Origin: Russula earlei
Lineage: Eukaryota; Basidiomycota; Agaricomycetes; Russulales; Russulaceae
Length of the DNA: 19,763 nt
Direction of reading: 5' to 3'
NCBI GenBank assembly: GCA_025769875.1
Contig: JAGFNK010000861.1
Location: 1-19,763 of the forward strand
Numbering within the stretch: the stretch's first letter is position 1; every line of letters starts with the position of its first letter. A program made the position numbers and the translations under genes. Under the pieces are notes generated by a model. It was not told the DNA's origin and did not search any database. It saw only the letters and a list, made by a program, of their open reading frames with translations. Positions 8,833 to 17,622 of this stretch are shown one piece after another.

Positions 8833-9909
8833 TTGAACCCATGTGTTGATGAACAGATCTACAATGCTTTTAGACTAGTAATGATCAGTATACAAGCAAA
8901 ATCAACAATGTCTACCAAGTTAGCAACCTCAGAAACACCCCTAAAAGCACTAGACAAACTTATCCCTCTTAAATTCTTGAAATGGCGAAAGGTCTTTGAT
9001 GAACAAGCTTCCCAATGCCTTCCTGCTCACCAACCACAGGACCATGCAATCAATTTGAAGCCAGGAGCCACTCAACACATCGTGACATTTATCAACTTAC
9101 TCCCAAGGAACTACAAGCCCTGAAAGAATACCTAGATGAACATTTGAAAAGAGGCACCATCCGACCATCAAAAGCACCAGTTGCTAGCCCATTCTTCTTT
9201 GTGGAAAAGAAGGGAGGAACACTACGACCAGTACCAGACTACAGAGCACTCAACACAGCAACTATCAAAGATGCATACCCATTACCATTGATTCCTGAAC
9301 TAATTGACAAACTCCAAGGAGCTCATTACTTTACCAAGTTCAACGTACATTGGGGATATAACAATATTCGTCTAAGAGAAGGCAATGAACACCTTGCAGC
9401 ATTCAAGACACCACTAGGACTTTTTGAACCTCTAATAATGATGTTCGGCCTTTGCAATGCTCCAGCCACCTTCCAATGCTTCATGAACACTATTCTAGCA
9501 GAATACATCGCCACTGAACATGTGGTCATCTACCTTGATGACATATTAATCATGGCACAATCCTTGAACGAACTGGATGATTGGACGCACAAGGTTCTAA
9601 AGACACTCCAGGATCACAACTTATATCTCAAACCCAAGAAATGCACTTTCCAACAAACCTCCATTAGTTACCTAGGCATCAATATTTCCCAAGGACGAAT
9701 ATCTATGGATCAAGACAAACTTGTGGGCATTACAAAATGGCCTACCCCAACAAATGTTACAGAAGTACAAGCATTTCTGGGATTTTGCAATTTCTATAGA
9801 TGATACATCCACCAATACTCACAAATTGCACAACCTCTGTTTAACTTAACCAAGAAAGAAAACCCCTTTATATGGGGAACAGGAGATGAACAAGCATTTA
9901 GAACATTAA
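8833..9909 (+). pseudogene. Reverse transcriptase domain of gypsy pol (catalytic Asp lost)
   Basis: The connector to RT (KWRKVFDEQASQ...) is in one frame to ~9090 and RT proper (QLTPKELQALKEYLDEHLKRG) in another, so a frameshift lies near 9080-9100. Conserved RT blocks are DYRALNTATIKDAYPLP, FGLCNAPATFQ, YLDD (9531-9542) and YLGINIS. The first catalytic Asp, in the usual 'FTKLDVRWGYNN' block, is Asn here (AAC, 9342-9344), and the neighbouring Arg is His. Both are G-to-A changes. A TGA stop at 9801-9803 replaces an Arg codon in 'FCNFYRR'. The domain is cut at 9909 by the Harbinger; the frame resumes at 13425 in RNase H. Confidence 0.85.
9907..9909. repeat. Left TAA target-site duplication of the Harbinger
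   Basis: TAA is repeated at 13422-13424. Three-base TWA duplications are diagnostic of PIF/Harbinger elements. Keeping one copy leaves the pol frame unbroken across the junction. Confidence 0.9.
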
Positions 9910-10093
9910 GGCCCATGATACCAACTGAGAATTCTTGAACTTCGAACTTGAACTTGAATTTCGGGATTTTCTGGGAGTGACTGGTGTGACCAGTGTGATA
10001 TAAGTGACATCGCATATATGATAAACTAATAGGTTTTTTTTTAATATGAGTTTTTATTCGCTTGTGATTTGCATATTCGCTTGTGATTTGCAT
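9910..10093 (+). repeat. Left TIR of the Harbinger
   Basis: Aligns without gaps to the reverse complement of 13238-13421, with about four mismatches. It contains the internal dyad ACTGGTGTGACCAGT and ends in two 19-bp subterminal repeats. Confidence 0.9.
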
Positions 10094-10112
10094 ATTCGCT
10101 TCTGATTTGCAT
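10056..10112 (+). repeat. Three 19-bp subterminal direct repeats (left)
   Basis: ATTCGCTTGTGATTTGCAT occurs at 10056-10074 and 10075-10093, and with one change at 10094-10112. Two inverted copies lie at 13238-13275. Subterminal repeats commonly serve as transposase or Myb-like protein binding sites in DNA transposons. That role is inferred here. Confidence 0.8.
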
Positions 10113-10235
10113 ATTCGTGTATTCGCATATTTGTGTGTGATTGCACATGTGTAAGCCCTTTGTCAGTACCTTCTTTTCACCTTCACTTCGGCGTCACCCC
10201 ACACTTTATTTTCCTGATCCTGATCATCACCTCCC

Positions 10236-11577
10236 ATGCAGACCCGCTCGTCAAGAAGCTCTGATTCCTCTGCAGAAGAAACCCGAGCAGATATCAAGGC
10301 AAGATGGACGACTGAGGAGGAAGCCGAGTTCTTAAACTTCCTCTTGGAGCACAAGGACCAAATGACGTCCAACGCTATGTTCAAGGATCAAGTCTTCAAT
10401 GAGGCGGCCAGTCAAATTAGGTCCCTTTGTAAGAAGGGTGGCTTCAAAACTCTGAGCTCGTGCAAGACGAAGTGGCAAAGGGTACGTGTTTCCTCTTTTG
10501 ACTACACCTCAACACTGACACCGTTCAACTAGATGAAGACCGACTGGGACACCATTTCAGCGATCAAAAATAAGTCTGGCATGGCTTGGGATGATGTGAC
10601 AGGAATGGACATATCAGCAGAAAATCAAAATCAGGCAGTGTATGATGAGCTGGTTGCAGTGCGTCTGTAACTCCTGATTTGTCGACAATATCTTACTTTA
10701 GTAGGACAAACCAGCGGTCAAGAAGTTCCACCACAAGGGCTGGCCACATTGCGAGGCCATGGAATCTCTTGTAGGAACAAAAACCAAAGGCAAACACGCA
10801 TACCGGGCTTCGCAGCCAATGCCTCGTGCTGAGCATGCTCCATCCCAGCCAACACCTCGTGCTGAGCATGCTCCATCCCAGCCACCTACTCCTGCTCACC
10901 TGACCCCCGATTTGTCTCAAGTCGGCGGCAGCAGGAGGGCATTGACTTCACCATCAAATACCTCATTCGACTTCGTAACCAACAAGCGTAAATCACCTCG
11001 CATTGACGATATCCTGATGACCGAAACATCTTCAGCTAAAAAACAGAGGGGTGACACCATGGCGTCTGCTGTCATGGGTGTTACAGCGGTCATGAACAGA
11101 GTTGTTGATGTCTTCGACTCAACTGTCCATTCTCTTGGTTTCTCCCCGCCCATGCCTGAATTCGCACCTGCACCCGCACTCGCACCCGCACCCGCACTCG
11201 CACCCGCACCCGCACTCGCACCCGCACCCGCACTCGCACCCACACCCGCACTCGCACTCGCACCCGCACCCGCACTCGCACTCGCACCCGCACCTGCACC
11301 TGCACCCACACTCGCAGGTGATACTGTACCTGGATTTTTGGCACTTCCCGAGTATGCACGCCGGACACTGGCAGTCCAACACCTTGGCAGTGATATCAAG
11401 GATATCACAAATGGTTGTTGGTTGCCAACTGATGATATTGTCCCAGCATTATCCCTGTTTGCCAATTGCGGCATCGGAGAGGTGGATGGCTACCTCGCGC
11501 TCATATCCATGGAGTCATCACGTGAGTTTGCACGTGGATACATATGTAATCTGGTGGAGAAAGTGAAGCGAGCGTAA
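10236..11577 (+). CDS. Myb/SANT-like DNA-binding protein of the Harbinger (three exons)
   Basis: Proposed exons are 10236-10481, 10533-10658 and 10705-11577, giving 414 residues. Introns of 51 nt (GTACGT..CTAG) and 46 nt (GTGCGT..GTAG) are in phase 0 and remove in-frame stops. Residues ~20-125 form a Myb/SANT-like domain: RWTTEEEAEFLNFLLEHK, FNEAASQI, then TKWQRMKTDW and a Gly-x-x-Trp-Asp segment, as in the accessory protein of PIF/Harbinger elements. A doubled PRAEHAPSQP follows. A Lys/Arg stretch (NKRKSPR) may be a nuclear signal. Residues ~277-328 are an Ala-Pro/Ala-Leu repeat. The C-terminus (~330-414) is unique. In this superfamily the protein binds subterminal DNA and helps bring the transposase to the nucleus. 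The start is the first ATG after the TIR region. Confidence 0.8.
11161..11318 (+). repeat. GCACCC/GCACTC hexamer array coding for Ala-Pro and Ala-Leu
   Basis: GC-rich hexamers (GCACCC, GCACTC) alternate, often in an 18-bp higher unit, inside exon 3 of the Myb-like gene. All units are multiples of three, so length changes keep the frame. The array also opens spurious His-Pro and Val-Arg frames in other readings. Confidence 0.75.
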
Positions 11578-11720
11578 GCGATGATTTGTGTTGTTGTGTC
11601 ATGTATGTGTATCCAAATAAATATTTCACACATTGTGAAATTACATGTGATGTGCCAAAAAAAATTTCTGTCAAAAAGTTGCACGCTTTGTCCCCGTTGT
11701 TGTCCCCTCCCTCGCTCAAG

Positions 11721-13082
11721 ATGCCTGATAACCCTCATCAGCAATGGGTACAATGGCGACGCCAACGGCACCAACGGCTCTATGTCATGTTAAATATGTC
11801 AACTGTTCTCCTACTTTGCTGCCAAGCATTACTTGAGCTCCTTGAACCCCTCTATCGTCCTCCTATCCCATATCACACATCTTCATACACTGGGGCTAAG
11901 TGGGTTGAGGACCTACTCACTGGCCATCCAGAGCGCATTCGGACTGAGCTTGGGGTGCATAAAAAAGTATTTATCATCCTCCAGCGGATCCTCCAACGAC
12001 TTGGTATCTCATCATCACGACACGTCCAAGTCGAAGAACAAATTGCTATCTTCCTTTATACAGCTGTCACAGGGCTGCCATCGACACATGTCGGAGAGCG
12101 TTTTCAGCGGTCACCCCGCACCATTTCAAAGTAAGTATCTCTCAGGTTTCTTTCAGATGTCGTCTGATGGATAGCTAGGTATTTTAAAAAAATTCTAGGC
12201 GTTCTCTCGAGCCCTCCCTTCTACACCACATTTGTGCGCCTTCCCGATGCCGATTCACCCCCTCACCCCTTCATCCAAAGCAACCCCAAATTCTTTCCAT
12301 TTCTCAAGGACGCGCTGGGTGCTATCGATGGTACACATATCGACTGTTTTGCCACTGCTGCAGAGCGTGATGCGGCAAGGAACCGCAAAGGAGGTCTCAC
12401 GCAGAACTGCCTCATGGGATGCTCATTCGACCTCCGCTTCACCTACCTGCTGACTGGTTGGGAGGGTTCCACTGCTGACGCGACACTTTTTCACGCAGCA
12501 CATCATTCTGATCTTTGTGTCCCAAGGGGGAAGTATTATCTTGGTGATGCGGGTTTTGCCTCGTCAGATGTACTTCTCACCCCTTATCGAGGCGTGCGGT
12601 ACCATCTAGCTGAATGGGGCCGTGCTCGCACAAGGTGAGTCTTTGTTGTCTTACTTTCAAGTTGTCTTACTGATGTTTGTCCTAGGCCACGCACACCCAA
12701 GGAGCTGTTCAATTTGCGTCATGCCCAAGCTCGCAATGTCATTGAACGCATTTTTGGAATTCTCAAGCGGCGTTTCAAGATTCTCTCACAACCCCGCGAG
12801 TATGACATGGGAGTTCAAGCACGCATCCCATGTGCGCTCGCAGCACTTCACAATCTTATTCGCGCATATGACTCTAGGGAGATTGGCACCTTTGACGACC
12901 AAGTGGCTGACCTCCAGATGGACGCACAAGAAGAGGAAGCGCTGGCTGGTGAACTTGGAACAGGCCCTGTGACGCAGCGTGAGAGGGAGCGAGCAAATAT
13001 CAGGCGAGATAAAATTGCTGATGACATGTGGGAGCAGTATCAGAGAATTCAGAGGGACCACGCAGAACGTGTTATTGAATAG
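11721..13082 (+). CDS. PIF/Harbinger DDE transposase (three exons)
   Basis: Proposed exons are 11721-12130, 12179-12634 and 12686-13082, giving 420 residues with no stop or frameshift. Introns are 48 nt (GTAAGT..CTAG) and 51 nt (GTGAGT..CTAG). The exon joins restore the family blocks SPRTISKYFKKILG and WGRARTRPRTPKEL. The N-terminal helical region (THVGERFQRS) precedes the DDE_4 (HARBI1-like) nuclease core. Catalytic residues are Asp187 (GAIDGTHID, codon 12327-12329), Asp260 (YYLGDAGF, 12546-12548) and Glu309 (NVIERIFG, 12744-12746). It should cut at the TIRs and insert at TWA sites with the Myb-like partner encoded just upstream, 143 bp away in the same direction. An acidic-to-basic tail ends at 13080-13082 (TAG). 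Confidence 0.88.
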
Positions 13083-13237
13083 TATTTTTTTCAAAAAAAG
13101 ATTTTCCATTTCCTCTTCAAAAATCTCTCGCTCCGCGTGCATGGATCCTGGGCCCTACAGTATGCCTCGGCAACATTCAGCGGACACAAGCGGACTGAGT
13201 CAGTTCCCAGTCACGGCTGCGATCACAATACGCGAAT

Positions 13238-13421
13238 ATGCAAATCACAAGCAAATATGCAAATCACAAGCGAATAAAAACTCATATTAAAAAAAAACCT
13301 ATTAGTTTATCATATATGCGATGTCACTTATATCACACTGGTCACACCAGTCACTCCCGGAAAATCCTGAAATTCAAGTTCAAGTTCGAAGTTCAAGAAT
13401 TCTCGGTTGGTATCATGGGCC
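13238..13421 (-). repeat. Right TIR of the Harbinger
   Basis: Reverse complement of 9910-10093, including two inverted 19-bp subterminal units (13238-13256 and 13257-13275). It is followed by the TAA duplication at 13422-13424. Confidence 0.9.
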
Positions 13422-13870
13422 TAATCTACATGTTCACCACAGCCCCAGTCCTTGCACTACCCAACTACACCAAACCATTCTGACTTATCTGCAATGCGAG
13501 TGACTTTGCAGTTGGCTCAATTCTCAAACAAACCAATGAACTTAACAGATATCACCCAGTAGCCTATTTCTCAAAGTCTCTGGACCCTGCACAATGCAAC
13601 TATATGATATATGATAAAGAACTCCTTGCAATCGTCTCATCTCTCTAACATTTTCGACATTATCTTGAAGGCACCACATATCCTGTAGACCTGTGGACAG
13701 ACCACAACAATTTGACTTACTTCATGACAAAACAGAAACTTACTCAATGACAGGCCCAGTGGGCACTCCTCCTAAGCAATTTTGACTTCACTATCACACA
13801 TCACCCAGGAACCATGAATAAAGCAGATGGTCTGTCCAGGTGGCCAGACTTTAAAGAGGGGATACAAAAT
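13422..13870 (+). pseudogene. RNase H domain of gypsy pol (broken)
   Basis: Continues pol in frame after the Harbinger. Conserved blocks are FTTAPVLALPNYTKPF, ASDFAVGSILKQ, HPVAYFSKSLDPAQCNY, YDKELLAIV, HFRHYLEG, WTDHNNLTYF and GTMNKADGLSRWPD. The first catalytic Asp (normally in 'DAS') is Asn (AAT, 13493-13495), while Glu (KELLA), Asp (WTDH) and Asp (NKAD) remain. Stops lie at 13481-13483 (TGA), 13646-13648 (TAA) and 13748-13750 (TGA). Two of the three fit C-to-T changes of Arg codons. The linker to integrase (13871-14051) is poorly conserved. Confidence 0.85.
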
Positions 13871-14048
13871 GAAAACAATGGAAAGGTGCTCCTGGATGAC
13901 AAATTTTTCAAAGTTAGAGCAACACACACCTCTACCACAGAACCAATTGGTGACCAAGACCTTCAATAACAACTACGTTCTAGTAAAGATTATGACCCAG
14001 AAGTATCTAACTCATTAACAATTATCATGAAGAATGGACCAAGATGAC

Positions 14049-14051
14049 TAA
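14049..14051. repeat. Left TAA duplication of the foldback element
   Basis: TAA at 14049-14051 and again at 15621-15623 directly flank the CACTGGT..ACCAGTG termini. Confidence 0.7.
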
Positions 14052-15620
14052 CACTGGTGGGAAAATCAACTTATGTGAATGACAAAACTATTACATTTTG
14101 AAAAACAAAATTTATTATTTTCATACAAATTTGTAGCAAACAATCTGTGAAAATTAGTTTTATATTTTGTTACAATAAATTCCTGTTACAAAATGATGAA
14201 ATAAGTAAATAGTATTGACAAGATTTTAGGACATACATTATATTAAAAACATTTTAACTTATTTTAAAATCTTGGATGAAACAAAATTGTGAAAAAATCA
14301 CAACTGCAAAATTTGGGTTTATGAAAAAGGTGGAATAAAAATTGTGAAATTTTTGATATTTTTGAAAAAGTTTTATGACTTGAATAAAGATGTTAGGGAG
14401 ATAAAGTTTTGTTATTATCATTGATGAGAACAAAATCTAGCCCTAAAGAAAACATAATATTATCATTTTTAATGAAGAAGATTTTGAATACATTCACAAT
14501 TTTGTTAAAGGAAACATTTTGACAAAACAGAATATGAAATCCTAAGTTGTTTCATCATTTTGTCATTGGAATAAAGATGTCAGGAAGATAAAGTTTTGTT
14601 ATAATCATTCATGACAACAAAATCTAGCATTTTAGAAAACATAATGTTAACATTTTTCATGTTTTGAATACATTCACAATTTTGTCAAAGGAAAAATTGT
14701 GACAAAACTGAATATGACATCCTAAAGATGTTTTCATCATTTTGTTTATAACATTTAGATATATTATGGTCAATTCTGAATGATGCTGGACATCTACACC
14801 ACAAAAAGAGGCCATAAAGTTGTGTCACTTGTGCTGTCATGGCTCGGCTCAAACTTTATAGCCTCTTTTTGTGGTGTAGATGTCCAGCATCATTCAGAAT
14901 TGACCATAATATATCTAAATGTTATAAACAAAATGATGAAAACATCTTTAGGATGTCATATTCAGTTTTGTCACAATTTTTCCTTTGACAAAATTGTGAA
15001 TGTATTCAAAACATGAAAAATGTTAACATTATGTTTTCTAAAATGCTAGATTTTGTTGTCATGAATGATTATAACAAAACTTTATCTTCCTGACATCTTA
15101 TTCCAATGACAAAATGATGAAACAACTTAGGATTTCATATTCTGTTTTGTCAAAATGTTTCCTTTAACAAAATTGTGAATGTATTCAAAAATCTTCTTCA
15201 TTAAAAATGATAATATTATGTTTTCTTTAGGGCTAGATTTTGTTCTCATCAATGATAATAACAAAACTTTATCTCCCTAACATCTTTATTCAAGTCATAA
15301 AACTTTTTCAAAAATATCAAAAATTTCACAATTTTATTCCACCTTTTTCATAAACCCAAATTTTGCAGTTGTGATTTTTTCACAATTTTGTTTCATCCAA
15401 GATTTTAAAATAAGTTAAAATGTTTTTAATATAATGTATGTCCTAAAATCTTGTCAATACTATTTACTTATTTCATCATTTTGTAACAGGAATTTATTGT
15501 AACAAAATATAAAACTAATTTTCACAGATTGTTTGCTACAAATTTGTATGAAAATAATAAATTTTGTTTTTCAAAATGTTATAGTTTTGTCATTTACATA
15601 AGTTGATTTCCCAACCAGTG
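14052..15620. mobile_element. 1.57-kb near-perfect palindrome (foldback / giant hairpin element)
   Basis: Almost the whole element is one inverted repeat: left arm 14052-14821 (~770 bp), right arm 14852-15620 (~769 bp), with a spacer of ~30 bases (14822-14851). The arms differ at only a few positions, mostly near the outer ends, plus single-base length changes. Termini are CACTGGT(T/G)GG and the flank is TAA. The DNA is AT-rich and has no supported gene. The TAA flank suggests a PIF/Harbinger-type target, but the termini do not match the GGCCCATG ends of the Harbinger at 9910, so the mobilising enzyme is unknown. It separates RNase H from integrase of the gypsy host. Confidence 0.88.
14383..14745 (+). 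repeat. Tandem duplication (~188 bp) inside the left arm of the palindrome
   Basis: Two successive units starting ATAAAGATGT (14383 and 14571) share GATAAAGTTTTGTTAT, ACAAAATCTAG, GAAAACATAAT and ACATTCACAATTTTGT. The mirror-image pair lies at about 14927-15289. The duplication therefore predates formation of the palindrome, or was copied with it. Confidence 0.75.
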
Positions 15621-15639
15621 TAACCAAGGTTCTCCAAGA

Positions 15640-16177
15640 TTGGAACCTCGGGGACTGGACTAATATTATTCAATGGAAAAGTCTACATCCCAAACAATGA
15701 CACCCTATGAAAGAAAAGTCTCAAACTACACCACGATTCCCTTGCCACAGGACACCCTGGCCAAAGGAAAACTTACGAACTGATCAGCTGAAACTACTAG
15801 TGGCCAGGAATGTTAACATACAGTCAAGAGTTATGTAGAAGGATGTGCAATATGCCAAAGCACAAAGAACCACCCAAAGACAAATACACCCCTTGTACCA
15901 ATCACCCTGGCTGGAGAAGTATGGAAGAGCATCACCATAGGACTTCATCACAGACCTACCAATTTCACAGGGCTTTGACAGCCTCCTGGTTGTCAGTAGA
16001 CCTGATTCAGCAAAGCAATAATCATCATCCCCTTGTCACAAAATGATCACAGCAGAAGAAACAGCAACACTAATCATGAATAATGTCTGGAGAAGAGTAG
16101 GCCTCCTGGCTCAAATAATATCTGACAGAGGCCCCCAATTCACAGCAAAAGTCACTCAAGAACTATGGAAGAAATTA
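15640..16177 (+). pseudogene. Integrase of gypsy pol (frameshifted, truncated)
   Basis: The H2C2 zinc-binding region is visible: His at 15729/15732 and 15753 (HHDSLATGHPGQRKTYE), then Cys at 15844 and 15853 (EGCAICQSTKN), in two different frames. In the core, VWKSIT and DSLLVV-like stretches occur in shifted frames. The second catalytic Asp is in ISDRGPQFT (codon 16124-16126). The third catalytic residue (Glu) and the C-terminal domain are missing, because the copy of the TIR element starting at 16178 follows TQELWKKL. There are at least two frameshifts and one Trp-to-stop change (TGA, 15787-15789 region). Confidence 0.8.
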
Positions 16178-16498
16178 TTGCTGTTTTCAGCACACTTGGT
16201 GGAGCTTGAATTCCACCCAAATTGGTGCAGAAAACCCCCTCAAACGTGCGGGATGAATATCTAACTCAAAAGACCCTTCAATTTATATGAAACCTATTGT
16301 CCCTGAATTGCCTGAATGAGGGCTAGGCAGCCCCATTGTCTTCATGAGATTTGAGTGAGAATTGGTGGAGCTGGACTCAAGCCACCTCCACATGTGTATT
16401 AGATGAATTACAACTCAAACTCATGGTCAATATCTATTATTTTGCCCTCATGTTGTACCCATGGGCTATCTTGAGGCAGCCACATATTGTTTTTGACT
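16178..16498 (+). mobile_element. Second copy of the 2.9-kb TIR element (left end), in the integrase
   Basis: Starts TTGCTGTTTTCAGCACACTTGG after TA (16176-16177), as the full copy does at 3849, and stays collinear with 3849-~4172 to TTTTTGACT. After 16498 the match to the known TIR stops. No right-hand TIR was found before the window end, so the copy is truncated or has a different interior. The insertion breaks pol at the integrase core. Confidence 0.75.
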
Positions 16499-17508
16499 GG
16501 GAGGAGCACCTAGCAGGAATGCAAGAATGTGTTTGTTCATTCAACTGCACTCAGGTTCACACAGATGATAAGAGGACAACAGGGCAACTTTATTCAAGAT
16601 GGTAGCATATACAGGTGGGAACTAAGGCTAAGGGACAGGAAAAGCACAAAAGACAGGCATATGAAAGGAAAATCTAGACATAAGAAGGGGACCAAAGCTG
16701 GACAACATGAGATATTGAGTCATGGTCTCCAGTGGCTGTGGTAGTGGCATGTGGTGATTTGTGAAGGATGGCTGAGGCCAGGTGTGGTGACAAGAGGTGT
16801 GGTTGAGTCGCGATATGAGGGGGAGACAATGCAAAGGAGAGGCTGGAGGGGGGATAGGGAGAGTGCTGGTGGGTGGTTGCTTGGGTGCTGATGGCGCTGC
16901 TGAACGCGATTGCGGGTGGGATGATTGGAGAGATTGGATGGCAGATGCAAGGTAGAGGAGCAAGGGGGTGTGGATGTAGAAAGGGAGAGGGAAGACAGCA
17001 GCAGGCTGGGAAATAGACGCATAGGCAGTGTGCAGATCTCTGACTAACAAAATGAGAGACTAGTAAAAGTGTCACAGTAACTAGCTGTGTCAGTTTGCAA
17101 GCATAAAGACAAGTCAATAGTAGAGATGTGTTCAAGAAACAGGCCGGTTCCCATGTAATAAGAGTAAGGATCCCTGCAGTGGTCAAAGTGTTTTATGCTA
17201 AACATGTTATGGCCAATAGACCCTTCCTAGTACAACTCAGTCCATTGAGAAGATAGGGTAAGTTTGTAATGGGATAGACTAGGGCTGGTTCCACTAGCTA
17301 TATGCGTTCAAGTCCATCAGAGACCTTGAACAACACAAAGAGAGAGGTAGAGGAAGGTAGGTCTTTAAAGGAGGAGAGCTCTTCTCAGTAGAGTGAAGAG
17401 AGACTCTTAGGGGAGGAAGGGAGAGGCGAAGAGTAGATGGTGGATGGTGTGTGTGGGTTAAGAGTTGATGAAATGGAAGAGGTGGATGTGGTTTGAGTAG
17501 TGCTGTCG
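16499..17508. other. Gene-free, G/A-rich stretch, probably repeat-derived
   Basis: No gene is supported. Purine bias on the + strand from ~16620 to 17010 resembles the interior of the element at 4257-6347. One patch at 16725-16750 (the minus-strand CACTGGAGACCATG) resembles patches near 4935 and 5110. This hints that the element copy starting at 16178 continues here. Minus-strand readings rich in Pro, Ser and Leu are compositional. The part from 17030 to 17500 is unassigned. Confidence 0.35.
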
Positions 17509-17543
17509 CCGGCTCGGCTCGAAACCGTTTCGAGCCGAGCCGG
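17509..17543. repeat. Perfect 35-bp palindrome, GC-rich
   Basis: Arms of 17 bp (CCGGCTCGGCTCGAAAC, 17509-17525, and its exact complement 17527-17543) flank one central base. Tandem CGAGCCGTTTC units follow at about 17597-17624. It may be a terminal or subterminal part of an unidentified repeat element. Confidence 0.75.
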
Positions 17544-17622
17544 AGCCGTATCTGAGCCGAGGTAAGCCATTCAATGGCTCGCGGCTCGAAACAGCGCGAG
17601 CCGTTTCGAGCCGTTTCGAGCC

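Larger units (their letters stand above)
9910..13421 (+). mobile_element. Apparently intact PIF/Harbinger DNA transposon
   Basis: The 3512-bp element has 184-bp TIRs (9910-10093 and 13238-13421) starting GGCCCATGATACCAAC, and TAA duplications. It carries the two genes expected of the superfamily in the same direction: a Myb/SANT-like DNA-binding protein (10236-11577) and a DDE transposase (11721-13082). Both give full-length products after removal of short introns. Only about four differences separate the TIRs, all transitions. It sits inside the RT domain of the older gypsy element. Confidence 0.9.
2936..16177 (+). mobile_element. Decayed Ty3/gypsy retrotransposon, split by nested insertions
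   Basis: Surviving pieces in order are gag (2936-3848, 6757-6798, 7633-~8050), protease (~8231-8809), reverse transcriptase (~8833-9909), RNase H (13422-~13870) and integrase (~15640-16177). The PR-RT-RH-IN order is that of the Ty3/gypsy (Metaviridae) group. Insertions interrupt it at 3849-6756, 6799-7627, 9910-13421, 14052-15620 and from 16178. The reading frame resumes across the first and third inserts when one copy of the duplicated target is kept. Neither its own LTR pair nor a primer-binding site is seen; the 5' end is lost near the tandem repeat and the 3' end in the integrase. Many stops and frameshifts show it is inactive. Confidence 0.85.

Noticed and set aside
10056..10112. CRISPR-like repeats at the Harbinger end.
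   Set aside because: The 19-bp units are head-to-tail with no spacers and are mirrored at the other end as subterminal repeats.
11090..11474. Minus-strand and alternate-frame proteins rich in Val-Arg, Cys-Gly or His-Pro over the Harbinger gene.
   Set aside because: They are shadows of the hexamer array inside the Myb-like exon.
14780..15016. 78-codon frame across the centre of the palindrome as a small gene.
   Set aside because: It lies in inverted-repeat DNA, spans the spacer, and shows no domain or codon signal.
16628..17186. Minus-strand Pro/Ser/Leu-rich frames (100-170 codons).
   Set aside because: Overlapping open frames are expected in G-rich DNA, and no motif or start context supports translation.
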